Shown here piece by piece: positions 9,552-18,804 of a stretch of 64,000 nt of DNA; the first letter of the stretch is position 1; every line of letters begins with the position of its first letter. Source of the stretch: JAEXOD01 sp043805435 (GTDB taxonomy: Bacteria; Bacteroidota; Ignavibacteria; Ignavibacteriales; Melioribacteraceae); contig JAZDHY010000032.1 in assembly GCA_043805435.1 (NCBI GenBank), positions 85,405 to 149,404 of the forward strand. The letters are read 5' to 3'. The position numbers were made by a program, and so were the translations under genes. The notes under the pieces were generated by a model, which worked only from the letters and a program-made list of their open reading frames with translations, was not told the origin of the DNA and ran no database searches.

Positions 9552-12443
9552 TTATAATATTGTCCAAAAAGCATTAATTACAAATGCATAAGAGTTATAC
9601 CCGTCACCTTCTCTTATTGTACTACCTACATAACCGTAAGCGTTAATTTTTAATCTTTGATATACTAAATAGCTAGCCTTTACAAAAAGTTCGCGTAATA
9701 TATAATCACTTTTAGGTACATATCCCAATTTTGCTCCTAACATGGCATCCCATTCTTTATCTTTGTAAAACGTCCATTCACCCCATAAACTATGGCTATC
9801 AATATTTTGTGGTGAATAATATAAAGTAGTTGAACGAGAATATTTAAAATCCGAAAAGAAATATTCATAACCGAATATTACATCCGGGGTAAAATACCTG
9901 CCAATTCTTATCTGAAAATTATTACCTAAGTTATCTCCAACAAACTCTGTCCCGCTTGCCATCTGGATTGTTGACGATCCGGCATATAATAACTGATAAT
10001 AGCTGCTTATTTTTAACCCGCTTTTAAATTCATAAGATGCATCAAACCTTAAACTTTGAGCTAATAACCTAACGCCTACTAAATAAGGCGAATATAATAC
10101 AACAGCACCGTCTGATTTAATATAATTTGCCGATAAATCTAATTTTTTCTTTTCATCTTTATACTGAACAGTTGCTTCAATAGTTGGAATATTAAAATAA
10201 TAAGTACTTTGCATCTTCCCATAACTAAAACCAATTAATAAATTTTGCATTGGCGTAATATAAAGATTTCCTTTTAGCGTTGTATAATTAACTTTCATAT
10301 CATCGGAAGAGAATGTTCCCCTTATCCAACTAATGCCTCCATGCAAAAAACTTGTAAAACTAGTTTCAAGCGCAAAACCACCATAATAATATTCAAAGTC
10401 TAAATTATCGGTAAAATAATAAGCAACCGGAGATAATAATAAATATGAAAAAGTATATGCCGATAGAGTTTTAATTGACCTCCATAGTCCCGGCTTTTCA
10501 GGGTCTTCAGGCAGCCAGCTTAATCTTTTTTCAATAAAATAAGATTCCGGTGCCGTTTCAAGCATGTTTTCAAATACTACCTTTGCGGAATCGTATTGAT
10601 GCATTCCAACATAAGAATCGCCTAAATATAATTGTATTTCCAAATTATCTGGATATTCTTTATTTAACCTGCTGAATTCTTCTAAAGAACGGACAGTATC
10701 TTTACTCCAGAATAAAACTTTTGATCTTAAAATATCTAAATCGACATCATAATTTTCATTTAAAACTTCGTCATATAAAGCCACGGCTTCACTAAATCTT
10801 TCGGCACACACATATGTATCAGCCATCTCTAATTTGGTTGAATTATCCGGTTTCCTTTTTGCAGTATATTGCAAATATAAATCAAGTGCTTGTTCACACT
10901 CTTTATTTTGCGCTAATCTACTGGCTTCAATTAATAAAGCTAAATCCTTTTCTTCTTCAACTCTTAACTCGTACAAATCGATTATGCTTTTTAAATCTTG
11001 AGCTTCCAAATTATCGGGTTGCATTTGTAATGCTTTTGCCGAATATTCTTTTGCACAGTCATAATTTTCCATTTGGAAACATAATGTTCCCATACTTATA
11101 ACAGCAATAATATTATTAGGTTCTTTTCCTAACACATATTCAATATGTGTTTTTGCTTCGTCTAATCCAACATTAGACCATATTAATAATTGGCCGGCCA
11201 ATAAATGATACTTGGTTGAATCCGAATTAATTGCTAAAACTTGATTTACTTGTGCAATTGCTTCTTCAAACTGCCTGTCATACGATAAGTATTTTGCATA
11301 ATAAAATCGTAATTCATAATCGTCAGGTTTAAGATCCAAGTATTCTCTTAATATTTCTTCTGCATCGGTATAATTTTCTGTGCTTGCATAATTTTGTGCT
11401 AAAACTAATACCGCTGCTCTGTTTTCGGGATTTTCTTTCACTAATGCATAATTTTTTTCAATTTCTGATGTAAAATAAGTTTCGCGAATTTTTTCAACTT
11501 CTGTTTTTAATTTAACAAATCTTTCTTTTCCATCTTCTTTTTCAGTTAATAATTCAAGCTGTTCTCCTGCTTCTTCAAATCTATTTTCTTTTAATAATTC
11601 TTCAATTAAACTATATCTTGCTGCAACATCATTAGGATTTCTTTTAATAATTCTGTAATATTTGTCAATTGGATATTCTCTTTCATACGATCTGGGCCTA
11701 TACTGAGTAAGATAAGCTTCGTTATTAACTAAATCTAAACCATCTTCGGCTTCTTTAAAAAATGGTTTAAAACTTAAAGCATTTTCAAAAGCTTGTTTAG
11801 CAATTTTATTTTTACCCAGCCATAGTGTAAAATATCCATATCTGCTCCACAAACGCCAATCAGTTGGATATCTTTCAACAAATATTTTTAATATTCTTTC
11901 CCCTTTTACTATATTTCTTGTTTTAGAGTTTATTTCCGTATATCTAATAATTTCATCAGGTGAGGCATTATCGTCCCTTCTTAAATATTCATCATACCAA
12001 TTTTCGGCGGTTTGCCATTCCTCCAGCCATCTGAACGATTTACCAATTTCAAGATAATTAAATGGATTTTTGGGATCTCGTGCAATTTCTCTTTTATGTC
12101 CTTCAATTTTATCATATAAAATAACTTTCCAGTCTTTCCATGCTCTGTTAAGATTGTTGGCTATTTCTTTATTTTTTGTATCTAATTTTAATGCTCTTCT
12201 ATAATCTAAAACAGCATATTGATATTCTTTTCTTTTTTCGTAACATTGACCTCTTAAATGATAACCGTCCGCCAATCGAGGATTAGCAGTAACATATTTA
12301 TTTAACAAACTTATTGCTTCTCCATATCTGCCTGCTTGTATGTGTACAAGTGCCTGCCTTTTATAAATCCGAGTATCTTTTTGGGCAAATACTATAGAAC
12401 AAAAAGTTAAGAAAAATAAAATATGTATAGTTACAATTTTCAT
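9552..12443 (-). CDS. TPR-repeat protein with C-terminal outer-membrane beta-barrel (YaiO/PgaA-like layout)
   Basis: 963 residues with a signal peptide ending VFAQ. From about 24 to 640 there are many tetratricopeptide repeats (for example YGEAISLLNKYV, YQYAVLDYRRAL, YDCAKEYSAKAL). From about 660 to the end the protein changes to alternating, aromatic-rich beta strands ending in F-x-x-x-F-W-T-I-L, as in the YaiO-type outer-membrane barrel. This TPR-then-barrel layout is that of exopolysaccharide export proteins such as PgaA, BcsC and PelB, in which periplasmic TPRs lead polymer to the pore. The start overlaps the ATPase gene by 4 bases. It likely exports the product of the GT2 synthase encoded just downstream; the barrel is small and could instead be accessory. 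Confidence 0.75.
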   Translation of the reverse strand: MKIVTIHILFFLTFCSIVFAQKDTRIYKRQALVHIQAGRYGEAISLLNKYVTANPRLADGYHLRGQCYEKRKEYQYAVLDYRRALKLDTKNKEIANNLNRAWKDWKVILYDKIEGHKREIARDPKNPFNYLEIGKSFRWLEEWQTAENWYDEYLRRDDNASPDEIIRYTEINSKTRNIVKGERILKIFVERYPTDWRLWSRYGYFTLWLGKNKIAKQAFENALSFKPFFKEAEDGLDLVNNEAYLTQYRPRSYEREYPIDKYYRIIKRNPNDVAARYSLIEELLKENRFEEAGEQLELLTEKEDGKERFVKLKTEVEKIRETYFTSEIEKNYALVKENPENRAAVLVLAQNYASTENYTDAEEILREYLDLKPDDYELRFYYAKYLSYDRQFEEAIAQVNQVLAINSDSTKYHLLAGQLLIWSNVGLDEAKTHIEYVLGKEPNNIIAVISMGTLCFQMENYDCAKEYSAKALQMQPDNLEAQDLKSIIDLYELRVEEEKDLALLIEASRLAQNKECEQALDLYLQYTAKRKPDNSTKLEMADTYVCAERFSEAVALYDEVLNENYDVDLDILRSKVLFWSKDTVRSLEEFSRLNKEYPDNLEIQLYLGDSYVGMHQYDSAKVVFENMLETAPESYFIEKRLSWLPEDPEKPGLWRSIKTLSAYTFSYLLLSPVAYYFTDNLDFEYYYGGFALETSFTSFLHGGISWIRGTFSSDDMKVNYTTLKGNLYITPMQNLLIGFSYGKMQSTYYFNIPTIEATVQYKDEKKKLDLSANYIKSDGAVVLYSPYLVGVRLLAQSLRFDASYEFKSGLKISSYYQLLYAGSSTIQMASGTEFVGDNLGNNFQIRIGRYFTPDVIFGYEYFFSDFKYSRSTTLYYSPQNIDSHSLWGEWTFYKDKEWDAMLGAKLGYVPKSDYILRELFVKASYLVYQRLKINAYGYVGSTIREGDGYNSYAFVINAFWTIL

Positions 12444-13789
12444 TTAAGGATACTGTTTATTGGAATAAAACTGTTTGATGTTTGTTCTGCATTGGAAATA
12501 TATTTAACCATCATGTCTGCACTATCAATATTATCGTTTACTTCTAAATAAAATAAATAAATTAAATCCATAATTACATTTAAATAATTAGAATCCGAGC
12601 TAGGTAAATTATCTCTTAAACTAGTTAACAAATTGGAGACTTTGGTTTTTGAACTTCTAACTAATAATACAATTATTTTATTATCAATAACACAAATTTT
12701 ATCTTTTTTATCTGTTGTAGAAATTATTGCATTTTGCAATTGATTTATTGATAAAAGATTTCGCAATTGTGCTGAAGGATCAAGCCTAAAAGTTAAAAGA
12801 GTAAATAATTGGCCGGTACTTTTATACAGTGCTATCTGATTATTTAATATCAATGAAAAATCATTATAATTATATAAATTCATTACTGTATATGGTTCGG
12901 AGGCCACCTCAAATTTAGTTTTATTACTTAATTGATGTTCATCAAATTTTGAAAAATTTATTTCTAGGTTTGATGTTTTTTTTGTATCTGTTTCAAAAGT
13001 CGATTTTTTGTCAGATCTTAATACCGGGTTTATTTCAGTTATTGAACTTACTTGTTCAACTATTTCATCGTCACCTAATTCAACAGTTAAACCTTTTTGA
13101 GGTTGAATTGTATATTCGGCAGAAAATTGTCCTTCGGTATGACCAACATTTGGAGTTATTACAATTGTACCACCATGGAATTGATTAATTTTATGCTGAC
13201 TTTTTTTAAGATAAATTATACCTGTTACATTGCTTGCAATTACATCAACAATAGCTTCTGCTCTTTTAGCCGCCGGTTCGGATACAATAAAAAAACTTGA
13301 AATATTTTTATCTTCTATTTCTTCTAACATTTGCAAAAACACCGATTGTAATATACCTAAATCGTTAAATCCCAAATATTGGGTTAGTTCATCAAAAACT
13401 ATCCTTTTGGGTAAAAACGATTTATATTCATTCACCACTTGAATAATATCATGTAGATATTCAGAAAGCATCTCGTCCGGATTTTTATATTCATATGCTT
13501 CAGCCGGCGGAGCTACTCGTACAACTATCACCAAATTTTTATTCATATAAGCCTGCAGATCAAAGTTTATTGATGCGGCTTGAATCATTAAATCTTTTGG
13601 ACGCATATTAGTAAAATATAAGCATACTTCGTTCGATTTTGCTGCTTCCATTGCAAATTGAAGTGATAAAAGAGTTCGACCGGATTTCCGTGGACCAACT
13701 AATAAATAACTTCCACCTTTATATATCCCACCCCATTTTTTATCAATAAACTTAAATCCGGATGGTATTAAATTAATTATTCCACTCAT
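12440..13789 (-). CDS. KaiC/RadA-like RecA-fold ATPase with an unusual C-terminal domain
   Basis: 449 residues, soluble. The N-terminal RecA-like domain (about 1-235) has a Walker A at 32-39 (GPRKSGRT) and a Walker B ending RIVFDE (129-134), in the arrangement of the KaiC/GvpD/RadA group. A linker (about 240-305) follows. The C-terminal domain (about 310-445) has a pattern (FTLLTFRLDPS ... DKICVIDNKIIVLLV ... VSNLLTSL) that resembles a GGDEF fold but has no GGDEF or RxxD motif. It is the first gene of the operon, 4 bases overlapping the TPR/barrel gene. A regulatory role sensing nucleotide or energy state is an inference. The C-terminal resemblance is weak. Confidence 0.65.
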   Translation of the reverse strand: MSGIINLIPSGFKFIDKKWGGIYKGGSYLLVGPRKSGRTLLSLQFAMEAAKSNEVCLYFTNMRPKDLMIQAASINFDLQAYMNKNLVIVVRVAPPAEAYEYKNPDEMLSEYLHDIIQVVNEYKSFLPKRIVFDELTQYLGFNDLGILQSVFLQMLEEIEDKNISSFFIVSEPAAKRAEAIVDVIASNVTGIIYLKKSQHKINQFHGGTIVITPNVGHTEGQFSAEYTIQPQKGLTVELGDDEIVEQVSSITEINPVLRSDKKSTFETDTKKTSNLEINFSKFDEHQLSNKTKFEVASEPYTVMNLYNYNDFSLILNNQIALYKSTGQLFTLLTFRLDPSAQLRNLLSINQLQNAIISTTDKKDKICVIDNKIIVLLVRSSKTKVSNLLTSLRDNLPSSDSNYLNVIMDLIYLFYLEVNDNIDSADMMVKYISNAEQTSNSFIPINSILK

Positions 13790-14400
13790 AAATTCACCAT
13801 ATTTTTACTTAATTAATCAAATTGTATGCCAATGTTTCATTCTTTGGATATCAATTTGTAGAATATATCTAATTAATTTTAAATTTCATATAATTGATAC
13901 CATAAGATATAAAGTATAATTCAATTAATCTATCGGTACCATATTTTTCTTCAACACAATAATATGCAAACTTTAATAACTAAACAATAAAATTAACAAA
14001 GCTAATTAAAACTTTGCATAGCCATTATTGTGAGGTAACTGATTTAGATTACAAACATACAACTTTTTCCCAAAGGTCACAATTAAACTCAATCACGGCA
14101 CCAAGTTATGTATATATCAATAAAATTATCAACAAAATCAATTAAAATTAATATAATTTTTTATTGTTAAAATTTATTTGTGTTGCATTAAAAATAATTA
14201 AACCATTATTTCATTCTTTTATTTCATTTTTATTAATTATTACAATAAAACATCTGCTTAAATAATTTAAACCCAAAATATGTTTATAAACACCTAAACT
14301 TTATAAGCTATTTTTCGATAATTAATAAATACATGTTTTTATTTGTCTCAATTTGATAAATATCTCATATTGACACAAAATTATTCATCAGTAAAACAAA
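13790..14400. other. 611-base non-coding, very AT-rich region upstream of the exopolysaccharide-like operon
   Basis: No credible gene is visible on either strand. It should hold the promoter of the leftward operon and the 3' untranslated end of the GH9 gene. A short imperfect inverted repeat (TATGCAAA at 13963-13970 and TTTGCATA at 14013-14020, separated by 42 bases) is present and could be a regulator site or chance. No clear intrinsic terminator was seen. Confidence 0.4.
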
Positions 14401-16068
14401 TTATCTTGACGAATAATATCCAAACACAAAAACTGCCGTTGCATTTGATGTAATAGTAGGTTCGTTTGTTATATAATCATGCCTGTCGTCTCTATAATAC
14501 GCAGCATCAGTTTGGAAATTGCTGAATCGGTCAGTTTTATCATATTCAATATTATAGTTTTTCATAAATTCCTTTGTAACAGGTCCTGCAGCTAACGCAC
14601 CCGGTAAATACCCTTTGTTTTGATGGCCGACTTGATGATGAAAATTTTTTGTATAATTAGTGCCAATTTTTGATATAAAACTTACTCCCCACTGATTTCT
14701 ACCTAAAATATAATCTCGCTGTAAAACTGCTAACGAATCAAATTGAATGTCATTAGTTAAATCTTTATATAATATTGTTTGCAAACTTATTCCCAAAAAT
14801 GTATTAGTTGTACCCCAGCTAAAAGCTGCACCTTCAGAAAACAACTTACTATTTTTTGTAGTATTAAATGCAACTAAATTATTATAAATATAATCCTTAA
14901 ATCTTGGATATATTTTAGCTAATTTATAATCGGCAAACGAATTTATATCTCCCCAGCTCCACCAATAATCCGAACCTGCTTTATCTGCATACTTGACTGC
15001 ATCCTCTAAAACATCAGGTCTTAAAGTGGTTAAATAAAATTCAACCGAGCCGAGTGCCAATTTTCCTAAATAATTATTATCAATATACATCCCTGTACCG
15101 CTGCTATCAATATCCGGAATGTTATCTTTAATAGAATACAAGTTTTCGGCTTTTGTCAAACAGATTTCTGCAAATTCATCGTAATGCAATTTTTCGCGCC
15201 ATATTCGTGAGGCTATTGACATTGCCGCAACATATATACCTAATAGATTTTTGCCCATTCCAACAAATCCCGGACGGTCGTATTCCAAAGGATCTTTTTC
15301 CGGCATTCTCCATCCAACCTGCTGATCGCGCCAGTCTTGAACCTGAGTTACAAATTTATCCATTTGGTAGTTGCTTCTTAGCAGCCAATCTAATCCTATT
15401 TTTGCCTCTTCTAAAATATCGGGTACGCCCGATTTATCATTATCAAAGCCAAATTTTTCGGGTGAAAACTCGAATGAAAATAATAAAGTATAAGTTGTAT
15501 ATGCAATTGTATTTACAAATTTTGTATAATCACCGGCGTCATGCCAGCCTCCGGTTAAATCAATAGAAGTATTAATAGTGTCATTTTTATTGATTAATTT
15601 AGAAACATCAGCTTTATGACATATTTCATGTAAATACGGATTTGTATATCCGCATCTTTGGACTTTAAAAAATACCATTAAAGAATCAACTACATGATTA
15701 AAAACTTTATCCGATATTTCAAATTTTTGTGATTTTACATTTTCAAGTTCAACAAAATACTTCCCATGATTGACTAATTTCGAAAAATCAAAAGTATAAG
15801 AATATTTAAAGTTTCCATAAACTCCAATAGAATTTCCTAAAATAAATGATAAAACTTCTTTATTATTAATTTCTTTTATCAATTTTATTTTTTTATTACT
15901 TAGGTTTGTATTAGATAGGATAACACCACTTTTTAGATCATTTGGTAAATACCCTACTTGATCAACTCTAATATAAATATCTGTAAGCGCAACCCCTTCA
16001 CTTATAGAATTACATGTTAACAAAAGAATGGATAATAAAAACACTATATATTTTATATGTTTATTCAT
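14401..16068 (-). CDS. Glycoside hydrolase family 9 (endoglucanase-like) lipoprotein
   Basis: 555 residues. The signal peptide leads to Cys19 (LLLTC), suggesting a lipoprotein. An N-terminal Ig-like domain (about 27-120, CelD_N type, with RVDQVGYLPND) precedes an (alpha/alpha)6 catalytic domain. GH9 hallmarks are present: GGWHDAGD (173-180) with the two Asp of the nucleophile water site, LGRNQWG, the HHQVGHQ histidine motif and the C-terminal acid in TNEPTITSNA (E536). The family hydrolyses beta-1,4 glucans or related chains. It is a separate unit, ~600 bases upstream of the exopolysaccharide-like operon and in the same direction. It could serve plant-glucan use or trimming of the self-made polymer. 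Confidence 0.85.
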   Translation of the reverse strand: MNKHIKYIVFLLSILLLTCNSISEGVALTDIYIRVDQVGYLPNDLKSGVILSNTNLSNKKIKLIKEINNKEVLSFILGNSIGVYGNFKYSYTFDFSKLVNHGKYFVELENVKSQKFEISDKVFNHVVDSLMVFFKVQRCGYTNPYLHEICHKADVSKLINKNDTINTSIDLTGGWHDAGDYTKFVNTIAYTTYTLLFSFEFSPEKFGFDNDKSGVPDILEEAKIGLDWLLRSNYQMDKFVTQVQDWRDQQVGWRMPEKDPLEYDRPGFVGMGKNLLGIYVAAMSIASRIWREKLHYDEFAEICLTKAENLYSIKDNIPDIDSSGTGMYIDNNYLGKLALGSVEFYLTTLRPDVLEDAVKYADKAGSDYWWSWGDINSFADYKLAKIYPRFKDYIYNNLVAFNTTKNSKLFSEGAAFSWGTTNTFLGISLQTILYKDLTNDIQFDSLAVLQRDYILGRNQWGVSFISKIGTNYTKNFHHQVGHQNKGYLPGALAAGPVTKEFMKNYNIEYDKTDRFSNFQTDAAYYRDDRHDYITNEPTITSNATAVFVFGYYSSR

Positions 16069-16140
16069 AGATATTTCCGGTAATTCACAATACTATTAAC
16101 TATATTTTAATTTATTAAATAAAAGCCGGGTTCTTTTTAT

Positions 16141-16166
16141 CTCCCTTGTTTAAATAAACAAGGGAG
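16141..16166. terminator. Strong hairpin, probable terminator after the murein-peptide operon
   Basis: A perfect 11-base-pair stem (CTCCCTTGTTT at 16141-16151 with its complement at 16156-16166) closes a 4-base loop. It lies between the stop of the epimerase gene and the start of the GH9 gene, both leftward. On the leftward transcript the sequence after the stem is A-rich rather than U-rich, so it could also be an attenuator or mRNA 3'-end stabiliser. Confidence 0.5.
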
Positions 16167-16229
16167 AATAAATAAACTTTATAAAAAGTGTATTAACAAA
16201 ATATATATTTAAATAAGTTTATTAAATAT

Positions 16230-17354
16230 TTATTTTTTAATAATTCCTATACCCGGTCTATCTGTAAGAATAATACGGCCGTTTTCAACTTTTGTTCCAT
16301 CATAAGGATCATTAGAAATTAATAGATTACCGTCTAAATCAGCCCATTCGACTAACGGAGAAAGCTGGGCTGCTGCTGCAATTGCGCATGAAGTTTCTGT
16401 CATACAGCCAATCATCAATTTCATACCTAAAGCACTTGCTAAATTAAACATTTTATGTGCTTCTCTCATTCCTGTACATTTCATAAGTTTTACATTTATA
16501 CCTGAATATACACCATAAGCTTTTCTAACATCTGCAAGTCTTTGAACTGATTCGTCACCAAATGTGGGCAATGGACTATTTTGTGTTAACCATGCATTAT
16601 CATCAATTTGTTCTTTTGGCATAGGCTGTTCAATAAATTTAACACCTTTTTCATTCAACCAGTGAATCATATCAAGAGCAAAATGTTTATCCTTCCAACC
16701 CTGATTAATATCAACAACTAATGGTTTATCAGTTACCGAACGTATGGTTTCAATCATTTCTTTATCAGTATCTCTTCCAAGTTTAACTTTCAAAACTTTA
16801 TAATCGTCAGCTTCTTTTACTTTTACTTTAACTACTTCCGGGGTATCAATACCTATTGTAAATGTAGTATTTGGTGTTTTATTTTTATCATAACCCCATA
16901 TTTTATAAATGGGCTGATTTGTTATTTTTCCTATTAAATCGTGTAAAGCTATATCAATAGATGCTTTTGCCGCACAATTTTTTTCTGCAATTGAATCTAC
17001 ATAAGTAAGAATATTATCCAAATCAAATGGATCATTAAATTGTGATAAGTCAACTTTAGATAAAAAGTTGGCAACAGTTTCGTGCGATTCACCAAGATAT
17101 GGAGGCATTGATGCTTCGCCATATCCTATAACTCCCTCCCATTCTATTTGGGTAAGCATTACGGCTGTTGTGGAACGTGAATTTGTTGCAATAGTAAAAA
17201 CATGCTTTAAATTTAAAGTATAAGGCTGATAAGTTAATTTCATTTTTGAGTTTCCAAAATTTTTAGCAAATAGTTTTGAATTTGTAAATGGTATCAATAA
17301 TGCACCGGCAGCTAATCCGGCACTTGTCATAAAGTTTCGTCTATTCATTTTCAT
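16230..17354 (-). CDS. L-Ala-D/L-Glu (dipeptide) epimerase, enolase superfamily, with Tat-like signal
   Basis: 374 residues from ATG at 17354. The longer reading (to 17381) is rejected because AAGGAG stands 9 bases before this ATG. The N-terminus (NRRNFMTSAG then a hydrophobic stretch) looks like a twin-arginine signal, so the enzyme is probably exported. Enolase-superfamily residues are in place: K189-x-K191, metal ligands D215, E242 and D267, and K289/K292. The C-terminal D339-x-D341 (WADLDG) is the substrate-amine motif of dipeptide epimerases. It overlaps the end of the NlpC/P60 gene, matching the ykfB-ykfC pair for use of murein peptides. The reaction is epimerisation of L-Ala-D-Glu to L-Ala-L-Glu. 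Confidence 0.85.
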   Translation of the reverse strand: MKMNRRNFMTSAGLAAGALLIPFTNSKLFAKNFGNSKMKLTYQPYTLNLKHVFTIATNSRSTTAVMLTQIEWEGVIGYGEASMPPYLGESHETVANFLSKVDLSQFNDPFDLDNILTYVDSIAEKNCAAKASIDIALHDLIGKITNQPIYKIWGYDKNKTPNTTFTIGIDTPEVVKVKVKEADDYKVLKVKLGRDTDKEMIETIRSVTDKPLVVDINQGWKDKHFALDMIHWLNEKGVKFIEQPMPKEQIDDNAWLTQNSPLPTFGDESVQRLADVRKAYGVYSGINVKLMKCTGMREAHKMFNLASALGMKLMIGCMTETSCAIAAAAQLSPLVEWADLDGNLLISNDPYDGTKVENGRIILTDRPGIGIIKK

Positions 17355-18558
17355 TAAATTTTTCTCCTTTATATATATCAATATTTTTTAACATAAAAAT
17401 CTCGTTTTTATCAAGAGAAGTTAATATGCGTTTTGCACGAATAAATGCGTTTAATCTATATTCATTATAATTCGGTTTGTTTTTATCAAAACTATCAATT
17501 GAAATGATTCCGGCTGAATGAATAAAATCTAAATTGCCTAAATATATGGCAACATGAGTAATCTTTTCCGGTTTATTATCAGTAGATTTTCTTCCAAAAA
17601 ACAATAAATCTCCCGGCTGGCAATTATCAAAACCATTTTTTGTATCTACTTCAATTCCTGTTAATACCTGTTGCGAAGCATCACGTTTTAATAAAACCCC
17701 ATTCATAAAATAAACAGTTTTAGAAAATCCGCTGCAATCTAAAGCTTTTGCTGATGTTCCTCCCCAAAGATATGGAAGACCATTAAATTTTTTGGCAGTG
17801 CTAATAATCTTTTCTTGAGTCGGTTCAGTATTTTTTAACCATTCTTCTAAATCAATACAGTTTTCACTTTCAATATAACCTATTCTTCCATCTGCATATT
17901 CAACTTTAGTAAAACTGCCGTCAATACCCAAATATTTTAAAATATTTCCAAGAACAATATCCGATACTCTAAACGACTGTTTGTCTGTTTCCGAATAAAC
18001 AAATCCAAATTCATTTGTATATATTATTTTTTTTGCAGTTATCCATTCATTAACTTCATCTAATGTTTTTAATGCTACACCATCATTATCAACCCATGCA
18101 ATATAATTATCAGGAGTTTGGAGTAAATACCAGCCGTCTTTTTTGTCAAAAACCCTAACGGCGGTACCAAGTAACGCTTGAGTTGCCATTTCAGCTGAAT
18201 GTTCGGGGGCTACCCTTAAATTTGCTACAGAAAGGTTTATTACACCATAATGCTTTTTACCTAAAACAGTTGAGGGCAAAACTGTTATTTCATCTTTAAT
18301 AGTCTTATCCAAATTAATTAAAGAATTTAACAATTCCGATTTTGCTTTTTTTAAGTTTGTTTCTCCGGTAATTATTAATTGACCATCAATTTCTTTTAAT
18401 TCGATATTAAATATCGCAACCCTTTTATCCGGCGCATATTTGGTTTTAACTTCAAAAATTAATTCTTTCATTTTTTCCATACTTTTTTTATCCTGTCCAT
18501 AAATAATACTACTTATAAAAACGGTACTCATTATCATAAAATACATAAATCTTTTCAT
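17341..18558 (-). CDS. NlpC/P60 murein-peptide endopeptidase with SH3-like domains (YkfC-like)
   Basis: 405 residues from ATG at 18558; an in-frame TTG five codons earlier exists, but the ATG codes straight into the signal peptide (MKRFMYFMIMS ... IIYGQ). Two SH3b-like domains (about 105-165 and 180-235) precede an NlpC/P60 domain with catalytic Cys275 (DCSGF), His335 (THVAIYLG) and a third polar His347. This is the layout of gamma-D-glutamyl-L-diamino-acid endopeptidases, which cut L-Ala-gamma-D-Glu from diaminopimelate. The end of the gene overlaps the start of the epimerase gene by 14 bases, so translation is probably coupled. Together they process cell-wall peptides. Confidence 0.85.
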   Translation of the reverse strand: MKRFMYFMIMSTVFISSIIYGQDKKSMEKMKELIFEVKTKYAPDKRVAIFNIELKEIDGQLIITGETNLKKAKSELLNSLINLDKTIKDEITVLPSTVLGKKHYGVINLSVANLRVAPEHSAEMATQALLGTAVRVFDKKDGWYLLQTPDNYIAWVDNDGVALKTLDEVNEWITAKKIIYTNEFGFVYSETDKQSFRVSDIVLGNILKYLGIDGSFTKVEYADGRIGYIESENCIDLEEWLKNTEPTQEKIISTAKKFNGLPYLWGGTSAKALDCSGFSKTVYFMNGVLLKRDASQQVLTGIEVDTKNGFDNCQPGDLLFFGRKSTDNKPEKITHVAIYLGNLDFIHSAGIISIDSFDKNKPNYNEYRLNAFIRAKRILTSLDKNEIFMLKNIDIYKGEKFNENE

Positions 18559-18804
18559 AGTATCTCGTCTCAATTTATTATAATAAAATATAATTAAAAG
18601 TTAAATTTAACAAAATTAATGCTTATTAGCATATAATTTTTAAATAATTAAGTAGTAAATGTTCAAAAAAAAATCACTTATAGAAATTAATACTTGTGAA
18701 AACTTAACAATAATAATATATTTTGCACTAGTAATTATTTTATACTAAATAATAGCTATTATTAAAATATTTATCCAAATCTAAAACTAAAAATATAGGT
18801 TAAA
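18559..18804. promoter_or_regulatory. Divergent intergenic region with promoters for the NlpC/P60 and NSS genes
   Basis: The two flanking genes point away from each other, so this ~245-base AT-rich stretch must hold two promoters. A near match to the Bacteroidota -7 element (TATATTTTG, one base longer than TAnnTTTG) occurs at about 18717-18725 on the + strand for the symporter gene. No repeat or riboswitch-like structure was recognised. Confidence 0.4.

Noticed and set aside
13963..14020. Regulatory inverted repeat before the polymer operon
   Set aside because: Only 8 matching base pairs 42 bases apart in very AT-rich DNA; could be chance.
15153..15566. 137-residue + strand ORF
   Set aside because: It lies antisense inside the GH9 gene, has no ribosome site and gives a low-complexity product; a shadow.
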